Shown here one piece after another: positions 1-6,355 of a stretch of 6,501 nucleotides of DNA. The first letter of the stretch is position 1; the number at the start of each line of letters is the position of its first letter. The translations under genes were made by a program, and so were the position numbers. The DNA lies in contig JASHSE010000399.1 of NCBI GenBank assembly GCA_030036975.1, positions 1-6,501 on the forward strand, in the 5' to 3' direction. This stretch comes from Xanthobacteraceae bacterium. GTDB taxonomy: Bacteria > Pseudomonadota > Alphaproteobacteria > Rhizobiales > Xanthobacteraceae. The notes beneath the pieces are model-generated. The model made no database searches. It saw only the letters and a program-made list of their open reading frames with translations, and was not told the origin of the DNA.

Positions 1-362
1 GTCTGATCGGAGAAATTGATGCGCAGGCCGAGCATGCCCTCCATCAGTGTCCACTCTTTCAGCTCGAAGGTGCGTAGGCCGTTCTTGAAGAACGGATCGC
101 CTTCGGCAATGGCACGCGCTTCAGCCGCACTTGCCGCGCGCAGAATGGTCAAGCCCTCGCCCTGCGGCGGGCGCTCCGCGACGGCGAGCGGCCCGGACGC
201 AAAGATGATGCCGCGCTTCTCCAAATCGATCATGTAATCGAGATGCGCGGCCAAAACCGGCTTCAACTGTTCGACCGCGACCAGCGGCCTCGACAGCAGC
301 ACGTAAAGTTTTTTGCGCAGCATTTTCCGTGTGAGCGCCGCTACGCGCTCGTCATTGATCAT
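1..362 (-). CDS. YciI family protein (3' end beyond the window)
   Basis: Reading leftwards from the ATG at 362-360 gives 120 residues without a stop, running off the left edge, so the C-terminus is missing. The ferredoxin-like YciI pattern is visible: KKLYVLLSRP at about 17-26, AHLDYMIDLEKRG at about 39-51 with the conserved His40, GIIFASGPL at about 51-59, and the family hallmark EGDPFFKNGL at about 87-96 with Asp89. YciI proteins are small cytoplasmic proteins, and the conserved His and Asp are proposed to form an active site. Few have a known reaction, although some relatives act as chloromuconolactone dehalogenases in aromatic degradation. The start is supported by GGGAG placed 8 nt before the ATG. 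The gene begins 30 bp after the stop of the flavin monooxygenase on the same strand, so the two are probably co-transcribed. The family call is firm; the function is unknown. Confidence 0.88.
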   Translation of the reverse strand, partial: MINDERVAALTRKMLRKKLYVLLSRPLVAVEQLKPVLAAHLDYMIDLEKRGIIFASGPLAVAERPPQGEGLTILRAASAAEARAIAEGDPFFKNGLRTFELKEWTLMEGMLGLRINFSDQ

Positions 363-392
363 GGATTTCACTCCCGCGCTCCGCGTGCCGGC

Positions 393-1574
393 TCAGATCA
401 GACGCGAATTGACCGGCAAGCCCAAAAAGTGCCGGCCGACCGCCTCGTAGATCGAGAATTGCGACTGCGCCTGCTGCGACACCGCATGGATGTCGCGAAA
501 CCGGCGCTCGAACGGATTGCTTTCGAAAATCGCGGTGGCGCCGGCGGCGAGATAAACGGTTTCGACAATTTGCCGCGCCTGCTGGGTGGCATGGATCGAG
601 CCCATACGCAGGCGCACGCGCTGATCGAGCGAAATCTCGCCGCTCTGCGCCGCCCGCCAAATCTCGCCGAGCGCATCGTAGAAGAACGACCGCGCCGCGG
701 CGAGCGCCGACTGGGCGACGCCGACCTGCGACTGCACCACGGCATTGTCGCGCAGCACCGCGCTCTGGCCCATCGGCGTCTTGGTCTGCGCCAGCGTGCA
801 GAATGCATCGAGCGTGGCCCGTGCAATGCCGAGCGCGACCGCCGGAAAACTGCAGCCGAACAGCTGGTAGATCGTGAACGCGTAAAGCGGTCCGCCTTCG
901 CGCCGCGCGGCCGGATTGAGCGCGTGATAGGCGACGGCGCGTTCTTCAGGCACGAATACGTTGTCGAACGAATAGGTGTCGCTGCCGGTGCCGCGAAGCC
1001 CGATCACGTGCCAAACGTCCTTGATGGTGGCGGCCTCGCGCGGCAGCACCAGGGTGCGCTGCATCGGATTGCCGGTACTGGGATCGCGGCGCGGCTCGCC
1101 GTCCGCCTCGTAGATGATGCAATGGGCGGCGAGCCAGGTGGCCTGGCGGCTGCCGCTGGCGAACGGCCACACGCCGCTGACCCGGAAGCCGCCCTTGTCG
1201 ACGACGGCCTTGCCGTTGCCCGACGGTCCCCAGGCCAATACGCCGCGCGGATTCTTCTTGAAAATCTCCTCGGCGACCTGCGGGTTCATGGCTTTGGAAA
1301 TGGTCGAGCAGACCGACGTCTGGCCGATGCACCAGGCCGTCGAAGCGTCGGCCTTGGCGATCTCCTCGATCGCCTGCACGTATTCGACCGGCGAGATTTC
1401 CTCGCCGCCGAGCGAGCGCGGCACCAGCATGCGGTAGAGCCGCGCTTCGTGCAGCGCGTCGACCAGATCGGGCGGCAGCCCGCGGGCGGCCTCGATCCGC
1501 GGCGCCGCGTCGAGAATCATCGGCGCCAGCGCCCGGGCATTGGCAACGCAATCGACTTTCACCCGTTCGTCCAT
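393..1574 (-). CDS. Acyl-CoA dehydrogenase-fold flavin-dependent monooxygenase (HsaA/DszC-like, group D)
   Basis: This 393-residue protein has the full acyl-CoA dehydrogenase fold. An N-terminal helical domain (about 1-110) contains RMLVPRSLGGEE at 48-59 and DASTAWCIG at 76-84. The middle beta domain carries SGVWPFASG at 133-141 and GLRGTGSDTYSFDNVFVPE at 192-210. The C-terminal four-helix domain (about 230-393) ends in RDIHAVSQQAQ at 360-370. These motifs fit the two-component flavin monooxygenase branch (HsaA, DszC, HpaH-type C2), which uses reduced flavin and O2 to hydroxylate aromatic or sulfur substrates, better than true acyl-CoA dehydrogenases. The Asp-Ile-His at 361-363 lies in the C-terminal segment where those enzymes place a catalytic His. 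No flavin reductase partner is encoded in the window. The start has GGAG 9 nt upstream. The YciI gene follows in the same direction. The substrate is unknown, and an ordinary dehydrogenase cannot be fully excluded. Confidence 0.88.
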   Translation of the reverse strand: MDERVKVDCVANARALAPMILDAAPRIEAARGLPPDLVDALHEARLYRMLVPRSLGGEEISPVEYVQAIEEIAKADASTAWCIGQTSVCSTISKAMNPQVAEEIFKKNPRGVLAWGPSGNGKAVVDKGGFRVSGVWPFASGSRQATWLAAHCIIYEADGEPRRDPSTGNPMQRTLVLPREAATIKDVWHVIGLRGTGSDTYSFDNVFVPEERAVAYHALNPAARREGGPLYAFTIYQLFGCSFPAVALGIARATLDAFCTLAQTKTPMGQSAVLRDNAVVQSQVGVAQSALAAARSFFYDALGEIWRAAQSGEISLDQRVRLRMGSIHATQQARQIVETVYLAAGATAIFESNPFERRFRDIHAVSQQAQSQFSIYEAVGRHFLGLPVNSRLI

Positions 1575-1907
1575 CCCGGCACGCTCCGAATCTCATCCAC
1601 GCAACGATCCGAGCCGTCATTCTTACCCATAGGGACTGAGGCGGTCCATCGGGTGCGGCGCGGCGAGGCCTCGATGCGCGCGGTTCACCGAATACGTGCT
1701 GCCGGAGCCGTACGGCATCGACCGCGAGAGCTGGATCGACAATTCCACCGATCCGGTCACCATATGGTACGTCGACCACGAAGGCTGGATCACACGCATC
1801 CAGCCGCTGGATTGACCAATGATTGTTTTGGGTTGGGTGAGGGCGCCGTGCTAAACGTTGCTACATCAACCTGAAATCATCTCGCTTAACGAGGTAACGA
1901 CAGAGCC
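1575..1907. other. Divergent intergenic region between the monooxygenase and amidohydrolase genes
   Basis: This 333-bp gap separates two genes transcribed away from each other, so it should hold both promoters. I see no convincing -35/-10 pair. TTGACC at 1812-1817 resembles a -35 box, but no good -10 box lies 16-18 bp downstream. The only coding-like content is the gene remnant described at 1633-1815. A short inverted repeat (CTCG at 1881-1884, CGAG at 1890-1893) lies just before the amidohydrolase start and overlaps its weak ribosome binding site GAGG at 1891-1894, which is 13 nt from the ATG. Confidence 0.5.
1633..1815 (+). pseudogene. 3' remnant of an unidentified gene
   Basis: One plus-strand frame reads open from just after a TAG at 1630-1632 to a TGA at 1813-1815. 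From about 1681 its translation looks like real protein: FTEYVLPEPYGIDRESW, then DPVTIWYVD and GWITRIQPLD at the end. It is rich in Trp, Tyr, Asp and Glu, and lacks the Arg/Ala/Ser/Pro-heavy bias of the other two forward frames here. There is no ATG in this frame. The only usual alternative start is a GTG at 1696 without a ribosome binding site, which would leave 39 residues. The stretch 1633-1680 looks non-coding. I read it as the C-terminal end of a gene whose 5' part has been deleted. I do not recognise the family. A short leaderless gene or a chance open frame are the alternatives. Confidence 0.5.
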
Positions 1908-2876
1908 ATGCGAACCGTAACGGTCGAAGAGCATTTTGCCCATCCGGAGTTTTTCGAGGGGCCTGGGCGCGAGTTCAAGGAGCAGGTCAGATCCGGAGCG
2001 CGCAGCGCCAAGCTGTTCGAGCAGATCTCCGACGTCGGCGAAAAGCGCTTGGCCGAGATGGATGCCGCCGGCATCGATCTGCAGCTTTTGTCGCTGCAAT
2101 ATCCCGGCACTGAGCAATTGGAAGCGGCCGAGGCGATCGCAGTGGCGCGCGCCGCCAACGACTTTTTGGTCGACGTGATAAAACGGCACCCGACGCGCTT
2201 TGCCGCCCTTGCGGCACTGCCGACCGCGGCGCCCGACAAGGCCGCCGCGGAACTGCAGGGTCGAGTTCGTGCCGGCTTCAAGGGTGCGATCATCAACGGC
2301 CACAATCGCGGCCGCTATCTCGACGACAAGTTCTATTCGCCAATCCTCGAATGCGCGCAAGCGCTCGAAGCGCCGATCTATCTGCATCCGACGCGGCCGC
2401 CGCAGGCCGTCATCGCGGCGTCCTACGGCGGCTTGGCGCCGGAGGTGAGCTGGATGCTGTCCGGCCCGGGCTGGGGCTGGCATATCGAGACCGCCATTCA
2501 CGTCATCCGCCTCATTCTCGGCGGCGTGTTCGACCGCTTTCCCAAATTGCAGGTCGTGGTCGGCCATCTCGGCGAGGGTCTGCCGTTCATGCTGCCGCGG
2601 CTCGATATCAATCTGGCGCCGGGCCTGACCAAGCTGCAGCGTTCGTTCGGCGACTATTTGCGGCAGAACGTGCACTACACGTTCGCCGGCTTCTTCTTTC
2701 CGGCGACCTTCCTCGACCTGCTGCTCGAAGTCGGCGTCGAGCGCATCATGTTCTCGGTCGACTATCCGTACGGCTCGATGGCGCGCGGCCGCGCCTTTCT
2801 GGAGCAGCTTCCGGTGAGCGCCGCCGACCGCGAGCGCATCGCCCACGGCAATGCTGAGCGGCTGTTCAAGCTGTAG
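1908..2876 (+). CDS. Amidohydrolase-2 family metalloenzyme, gamma-resorcylate decarboxylase-like
   Basis: This is a 322-residue TIM-barrel protein of the amidohydrolase-2 (ACMSD-related) family at the usual full length. The first strand carries VEEHF, so the metal ligands are Glu7 and His9 (E-x-H). This is the form in gamma-resorcylate (2,6-dihydroxybenzoate) decarboxylase rather than the H-x-H of ACMSD and most hydrolases. Other expected ligands and catalytic positions are visible: His160 in PIYLHP, His220 in VVVGHLGEGLPFM and Asp285 in MFSVDYPYGS. The segment SGPGWGWHIETAIHVIRLI at 185-203 is also typical of this subgroup. Members catalyse metal-dependent, cofactor-free decarboxylation of hydroxybenzoates or related acids in the cytoplasm; some are hydrolases. 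The ribosome binding site is weak (GAGG, 13 nt before the ATG). The gene stands alone, diverging from the flavin monooxygenase gene, which may act in the same pathway. The substrate is not determinable, and the decarboxylase assignment is an inference from the motif. Confidence 0.9.
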   Translation: MRTVTVEEHFAHPEFFEGPGREFKEQVRSGARSAKLFEQISDVGEKRLAEMDAAGIDLQLLSLQYPGTEQLEAAEAIAVARAANDFLVDVIKRHPTRFAALAALPTAAPDKAAAELQGRVRAGFKGAIINGHNRGRYLDDKFYSPILECAQALEAPIYLHPTRPPQAVIAASYGGLAPEVSWMLSGPGWGWHIETAIHVIRLILGGVFDRFPKLQVVVGHLGEGLPFMLPRLDINLAPGLTKLQRSFGDYLRQNVHYTFAGFFFPATFLDLLLEVGVERIMFSVDYPYGSMARGRAFLEQLPVSAADRERIAHGNAERLFKL

Positions 2877-2910
2877 GCGTTGTTATTTTGACGATGACTC
2901 ATATCATTCA

Positions 2911-3017
2911 CCTCATCCTGAGGCGCGAGCGAAGCGAGCCTCGAAGGATGAGGCCGCGGCGCTGAGGCGTGCATCCTTCGAGGCTCGGCGCTGCGCGCCG
3001 AGCACCTCAGGATGAGG
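2911..3017. repeat. Dispersed intergenic palindrome (BIME-like), possible bidirectional terminator
   Basis: The element is bounded by a perfect 13-bp inverted repeat, CCTCATCCTGAGG at 2911-2923 and its complement at 3005-3017. Inside is a second perfect 16-bp inverted repeat (2935-2950 with 2972-2987, containing GCCTCGAAGGATG) around a 21-nt loop. A smaller hairpin, CTCGGCG/CGCCGAG, lies at 2985-3003. The whole could fold into a long branched stem. Palindromes built on CCTCATCCTGAGG and TCGAAGGATGAGG recur between genes in Bradyrhizobium- and Rhodopseudomonas-type genomes; I recall this rather than having checked it. It sits between the convergent ends of the amidohydrolase and ABC transporter genes, where such a structure could end or protect both transcripts. 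No T-run follows either arm. Confidence 0.85.
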
Positions 3018-3040
3018 ATCACCATTAAGTGCGATTGGTA

Positions 3041-4888
3041 TTATTCCGCGGCCTGCATGTCGGCGACGTCGAGGAAGCCGCCGGCCTGGCGCCGCCACAG
3101 CGCCGCGTAGTGGCCGCCGTGCGCGATCAGTTCGCGATGGCTGCCCTGTTCGACGATGCGGCCGTGCTCGAGCACGACCAGGCGGTCCATCTGCGCGATG
3201 GTAGACAGCCGGTGGGCGATGGCGATCACGGTCTTGCCGCCCATCAGCGTGCCGAGGCTCGACTGGATGGCGGCCTCCACTTCGCTGTCCAGCGCCGAGG
3301 TGGCTTCGTCGAACACCAGGATCGGCGCGTCCTTGAGAATCACCCGCGCAATGGCGACCCGCTGGCGCTGGCCGCCGGACAGCTTGACGCCGCGTTCGCC
3401 GACATGGGCGTCGTAGCCGCGCTGGCCCTGCCAATCCTCCAGGTCGAGAACGAAATCGTGGGCGTGAGCGAGCTTGGCGGCGCGCACGATTTCCTCGTCG
3501 GTCGCCTGCGGGCGGCCGTAGCGGATATTGGCGCGGATCGAACGGTGTAACAGCGAGGTGTCCTGCGTCACCACCGAGATCTGCGCCCGCAGCGATTCCT
3601 GGGTCAGCGTCGAAACGTCCTGGCCGTCGATCAAAATGGCGCCGCTTTCGAGCTGGAAGAAACGCAGCAGCAGGTTGACCACGGTCGATTTGCCGGCGCC
3701 GGAACGGCCGACCAGCCCGATCTTCTCGCCGGGCTGGATGGTCAGGTTGAAATTCGCCAGCACGCCGACCTCGCGGCCATAGCCGAAGCTGACGTTCTTG
3801 AACTCGATGCGGCCGGCGCGCACGGCAAGCGGCCGCGCATCGGCGGAGTCGGGCAGCTGCAGCGGCTGGGCTATGGTGATCATGCCCTCCTGCACCACGC
3901 CGAGGTCCTCGAAGATCTCGGTGATGCGCATGGCGATCTGCCGCGACATGTTGGTGAGCTGCAGGCTCAGCGGCAGCACCATGGCGATGGCGCCGACCTC
4001 GACGGCGCCGTAACGCCAGAGCAGCAGCGCCAGGCCGCCGGAGCCGGCAATCAACAGCGCGTTGAGCACGTCGAGCAGCGCGCCGAATGTCGTCAGCAGC
4101 CGCTGCGACGCCTGGAACAGGCTGACGTGGCGATCGAGCGCGTTGCGCACATATTCGTCTTCCTCGCGCGCGCGGGCGAACAGTTTGACCGTGATGATGT
4201 TGGTGTAGCTGTCGACGATGCGCCCCATCAGCGTCGAGCGGGCGATCGAGCTCTCTTTGGAGCGCTCGCGCATGCGCGGCACGAAATAGATGAGCAGCGC
4301 CGCATAGCCGGAAAACCACAAAAGGATCGGTGCCGCCAGCCAGCGATCGGCGCTGGCGGTGAGCGCGATTGCCGAGGTGCCGTACACCATGATGTACCAG
4401 ACCGTGGTGATCGTCGCGGTCAGCGTCGAGCGCACCGACGGAGCGGTCTGCATGACGCGGTTGGAGATGCGGCCGGCGAAATCGTTCTGAAAGAACGCCC
4501 AGCTCTGGCGCACCACGTGCCAGTGCGCCTGCCAGCGAATGAGCCCGGTGAACGGCGCCGCGATGGCCTGGTTGGTGATCAGATAGCGCGTCAGCGTCAC
4601 CGACGGGCGCACCAAGAGAACCACGACCGCCATGCCGACAAGCCACGGCCAGCCGGCGGCGAGGAAGCGCTCCGGCGGCAGCTTCGTCACCATGGTGACG
4701 ACGCGGCCCATGAACCATGGCACTGCGCTGTCGGAGAGCGCGACCAGCAGCTCGACGACGAACAAAGCCGCGAACAACCACTTCGCCTGGCGGGCAAAGT
4801 GCCACAGGAAGCCGATCAGCGAAGCCGGCGGTTCCGGGTGTTCCGGCGCGGCCGTGGGCGTCAGGAATCGCTCGAAAAGTGCAAACAT
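3041..4888 (-). CDS. Type I ABC exporter half-transporter (fused permease and ATPase)
   Basis: This 615-residue inner-membrane protein has the usual length and order of an MsbA/multidrug-type half-transporter. The transmembrane domain (about 30-330) has hydrophobic segments near 37-57, 80-95, 158-178, 185-203, 270-290 and 297-311. The ATPase domain (about 358-600) is intact: Walker A GRSGAGKST at 394-402, Q-loop Gln442, signature LSGGQ at 503-507, Walker B ILVFDE at 523-528 with catalytic Glu528, D-loop SALD at 531-534 and H-loop His559. It should work as a homodimer or with another half-transporter, using ATP to export a lipid, drug or peptide; the substrate cannot be predicted. No partner gene is adjacent. 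The start at 4888 lacks an evident Shine-Dalgarno sequence; the nearest GGAG is about 18 nt away. The sequence MFALFERFLTP suits the N-terminus of the family, so I kept it. It is divergent from the tctC-like gene and convergent with the amidohydrolase gene. Confidence 0.96.
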   Translation of the reverse strand: MFALFERFLTPTAAPEHPEPPASLIGFLWHFARQAKWLFAALFVVELLVALSDSAVPWFMGRVVTMVTKLPPERFLAAGWPWLVGMAVVVLLVRPSVTLTRYLITNQAIAAPFTGLIRWQAHWHVVRQSWAFFQNDFAGRISNRVMQTAPSVRSTLTATITTVWYIMVYGTSAIALTASADRWLAAPILLWFSGYAALLIYFVPRMRERSKESSIARSTLMGRIVDSYTNIITVKLFARAREEDEYVRNALDRHVSLFQASQRLLTTFGALLDVLNALLIAGSGGLALLLWRYGAVEVGAIAMVLPLSLQLTNMSRQIAMRITEIFEDLGVVQEGMITIAQPLQLPDSADARPLAVRAGRIEFKNVSFGYGREVGVLANFNLTIQPGEKIGLVGRSGAGKSTVVNLLLRFFQLESGAILIDGQDVSTLTQESLRAQISVVTQDTSLLHRSIRANIRYGRPQATDEEIVRAAKLAHAHDFVLDLEDWQGQRGYDAHVGERGVKLSGGQRQRVAIARVILKDAPILVFDEATSALDSEVEAAIQSSLGTLMGGKTVIAIAHRLSTIAQMDRLVVLEHGRIVEQGSHRELIAHGGHYAALWRRQAGGFLDVADMQAAE

Positions 4889-5011
4889 TTTCGGATGGGT
4901 ACAGGGCTCCGGCAGGCGGCGTCAATCGCGCCTTGGGCGGCGTGCGGCAAAAGCGGGACGCGGTGTCGCGGTAGCGTTTCTGACCTTTTCGCCCGGCATG
5001 TCGCATGTCAT

Positions 5012-5061
5012 CGTTCCCCTTAAGGCAAGCCAAGCCAAGCCAAGCCAAGCCAAGGGGAACG
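5012..5061 (+). promoter_or_regulatory. Possible translation-control hairpin covering the tctC-like ribosome binding site
   Basis: CGTTCCCCTT at 5012-5021 is the exact reverse complement of AAGGGGAACG at 5052-5061. The 3' arm contains the purine-rich AAGGGGA that serves as ribosome binding site for the ATG at 5065 (GGGG ends 7 nt before the start). If the leader RNA folds, the site is paired and translation would be reduced. The 30-nt loop is almost entirely pentamer repeat. A competing small palindrome, CCTTAAGG, lies at 5018-5025. The pairing is seen directly; the regulatory role is inferred, and the transcription start is unknown. Confidence 0.5.
5026..5055 (+). repeat. CAAGC pentamer tandem array
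   Basis: Five perfect CAAGC units (5026-5050) are followed by a sixth, degenerate unit, CAAGG, that runs into the ribosome binding site. Short tandem arrays of this kind can change copy number by replication slippage. With the ATG at 5065 as start, the array lies in the 5' leader, and copy changes would alter only the hairpin loop. With the in-frame upstream ATG at 5005 as start, the array would be coding (QAKPS-type repeats) and each gain or loss of one unit would shift the frame. Confidence 0.9.
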
Positions 5062-5064
5062 CCC

Positions 5065-6039
5065 ATGCGAAAGCTGATGGTCGCGCTGGCGTTGATCGCG
5101 AGCATTTGCGGCGGCGCCATGGCGCAGGCGCAGACCTATCCGTCGCGGCCGATTACGCTCCTGGTCGGCTTCCCGCCCGGCGGTCCGACCGACGCGCTGG
5201 CGCGGCTTCTTGCCGATGCGATGGGCCGCACGCTCGGCCAGACGGTCGTGGTCGAGACGGTCAGCGGCGCCTCCGGCACGATCGCGACCGGACGCGTCGT
5301 CCACGCCGCCGCCGACGGCTATACCATCGGCATCGGCAACTGGACGAGCCATATCGGCTCGCCGGCGATCTACGCGCTCGATTACGACGTGCAGAAGGAT
5401 CTGCAGCCGATCTCGCTGTTGGCCTACTCGCCGCTGTGGATACTCGGCAAAGAAACCTTGCCGCCCAACAATGCGGCCGAGCTGATCTCCTGGCTCAAGG
5501 CGCGCAAGACGACGACGACTTTCGGCACGGTCGGCACCGGCAGCGCCGCGCAGCTCGCGGCGGTGTCGTTCGCCAACGCCATCGGTGTCAAATTCCAATA
5601 CGTGCCGTATCGCGGCGCCGGGCCGGCGGTCCAGGACCTGCTCGGCGGTCAGATCGACCTATCGTGCCTGGAAACATCGTCGACGCTGCCCTACGTGCAG
5701 GCAGGCAAGATGAAGGCCTATGCGGTCGTGGCCGAAAAGCGCTGGCCGAAATCGCCGGCGACGCCGACCGCGATCGAAGCCGGCGCGCCCGGCGTGAGCC
5801 TGCCGTTCTGGCACGGGCTGTGGACCACCGCGGGCACACCCAAAGCCGTGGTCGATAAGCTCGATGGCGCGGTGAAGTTCGCACTCGCCGATCCCGGCGT
5901 GCGGGCACGGCTCGATGCGCTGGGCCAGGTGATCTTCCCGCCCGACCAGCAAAATCCGGCGGCTCTGGCGGCATACACCAAGGCCGAGATCGACAAATGG
6001 TGGCCGATCATCAAGGCGGCCGGCATCAAGGGGCAGTAG
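5065..6039 (+). CDS. Tripartite tricarboxylate transporter substrate-binding protein (TctC/Bug family)
   Basis: With the start at 5065 the product is 324 residues, typical for this periplasmic binding-protein family. The N-terminus is a standard Sec signal peptide: MRK, a hydrophobic core to about residue 15, and AMA at 18-20 for cleavage before Gln21. Cys15 does not sit in a good lipobox. The mature protein begins YPSRPITLLVGFPPGGPTD (25-43), the strongest family hallmark. It also has ADGYTIGIGN at 83-92, VPYRGAGPAVQDLLGGQID at 180-198 and a C-terminal AEIDKWWPIIKAAGIK (307-322). Such proteins bind carboxylates or other small organic molecules and deliver them to TctA/TctB permeases; many are orphans, as here. 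I chose 5065 over the in-frame ATG at 5005 because AAGGGGA lies 7 nt upstream and the signal peptide is then correctly placed, whereas 5005 has no ribosome binding site. The ligand is unknown. Confidence 0.95.
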   Translation: MRKLMVALALIASICGGAMAQAQTYPSRPITLLVGFPPGGPTDALARLLADAMGRTLGQTVVVETVSGASGTIATGRVVHAAADGYTIGIGNWTSHIGSPAIYALDYDVQKDLQPISLLAYSPLWILGKETLPPNNAAELISWLKARKTTTTFGTVGTGSAAQLAAVSFANAIGVKFQYVPYRGAGPAVQDLLGGQIDLSCLETSSTLPYVQAGKMKAYAVVAEKRWPKSPATPTAIEAGAPGVSLPFWHGLWTTAGTPKAVVDKLDGAVKFALADPGVRARLDALGQVIFPPDQQNPAALAAYTKAEIDKWWPIIKAAGIKGQ

Positions 6040-6177
6040 CGAGACGGTATTCGAGTGATCGCTTCACTCATTCGTCGTCCCCGCGTAAGCGGCGACCCAT
6101 AACCACCTCGTACGAAGTTCCGCGACAGTGATTATGGATTCCCGCTTTCGCGCATAGGCGTTAACATAGCTGCGTTT

Positions 6178-6228
6178 CCCGGGCGCAGCGCAGCACGAAG
6201 CGCGAAGTGGTGCGCTGCAGGACCCGGG
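6178..6228. repeat. Inner hairpin 1 of the nested element
   Basis: GCAGCGCA at 6185-6192 pairs perfectly with TGCGCTGC at 6211-6218. After a G/G mismatch the stem continues with CAC at 6194-6196 against GTG at 6207-6209, leaving a 10-nt loop. The stem is bracketed by CCCGGG at 6178-6183 and 6223-6228. Confidence 0.75.
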
Positions 6229-6257
6229 ATCGTAACAAGTTGCGGAGTCTGGGACGG

Positions 6258-6302
6258 TCCCGGATCAGCGGTGCACCGCTTCGCGCTGCACCGCATCCGG
6301 GA
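6258..6302. repeat. Inner hairpin 2 of the nested element
   Basis: TCCCGGAT at 6258-6265 pairs with ATCCGGGA at 6295-6302, and GCGGTGCA at 6268-6275 pairs with TGCACCGC at 6287-6294. Both are perfect 8-bp arms, separated only by a CA bulge at 6266-6267, with an 11-nt loop. This gives 16 paired bases, the strongest hairpin in the window. No T-run follows, so it is not a classical intrinsic terminator. Confidence 0.8.
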
Positions 6303-6355
6303 AACAGGCCTATCTTAGCGCCTATGCGCTTTCGCGGGAATGAGCGGAATTCCCT

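Larger units (their letters stand above)
6064..6348. repeat. Large nested palindromic intergenic element
   Basis: This gene-free stretch is a nested set of inverted repeats. The long outer arms, 6141-6182 and 6297-6338, match in reverse complement at 32 of 42 positions and include a perfect GCGCATAGGCG core and GTTTCCCGG ends. They enclose two separate hairpins (6178-6228 and 6258-6302). On the left, CCATAACCAC (6097-6106) pairs with GTGATTATGG (6128-6137) with one mismatch. The flanks carry GTCGTCCCCGCG and CGCGGGAATGA motifs. Pieces such as CCCATAACCAC and ATTATGGATTCCCGC resemble dispersed intergenic repeats of Bradyrhizobium-type genomes, from recall. No transposase or obvious target-site duplication is visible. 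The element lies between the convergent tctC-like and luciferase-like genes and may help end or stabilise their transcripts. Confidence 0.8.

Noticed and set aside
1812..1840. TTGACC as a -35 box for the amidohydrolase
   Set aside because: No acceptable -10 box lies at the right distance, and the sequence overlaps the stop of the gene remnant.
243..1874. Long plus-strand open frame of 543 codons opposite the monooxygenase gene
   Set aside because: Its translation is Arg/His/Ala-rich low-complexity sequence with no recognisable motif. It lies antisense to a clear family member and comes from GC-rich codon bias.
1866..2846. Minus-strand 326-codon open frame opposite the amidohydrolase
   Set aside because: The plus strand encodes a complete amidohydrolase with all metal ligands; this is its antisense shadow.
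4898..4925. Possible promoter for the ABC exporter on the minus strand: TTGACG (4925-4920) with TGTACC (4903-4898), 16-bp spacing
   Set aside because: The -10 box matches the consensus at only three positions, and it would give an almost leaderless transcript. This is too weak to annotate, although the absence of a ribosome binding site leaves a leaderless start conceivable.
5026..5055. CAAGC array as a CRISPR or replication iteron
   Set aside because: The units are 5 bp with no spacers, and no replication or Cas gene is present, so it is a simple tandem repeat.
2913..5120. Minus-strand 735-codon open frame overlapping the ABC exporter
   Set aside because: The exporter frame has every ABC motif in order, whereas this one is Arg/Ala/His-rich noise and runs through the palindromic repeat and the pentamer array.
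6258..6310. Classical rho-independent terminator
   Set aside because: The hairpin is strong, but no T-tract follows it on either strand, so only a general structural role is suggested.
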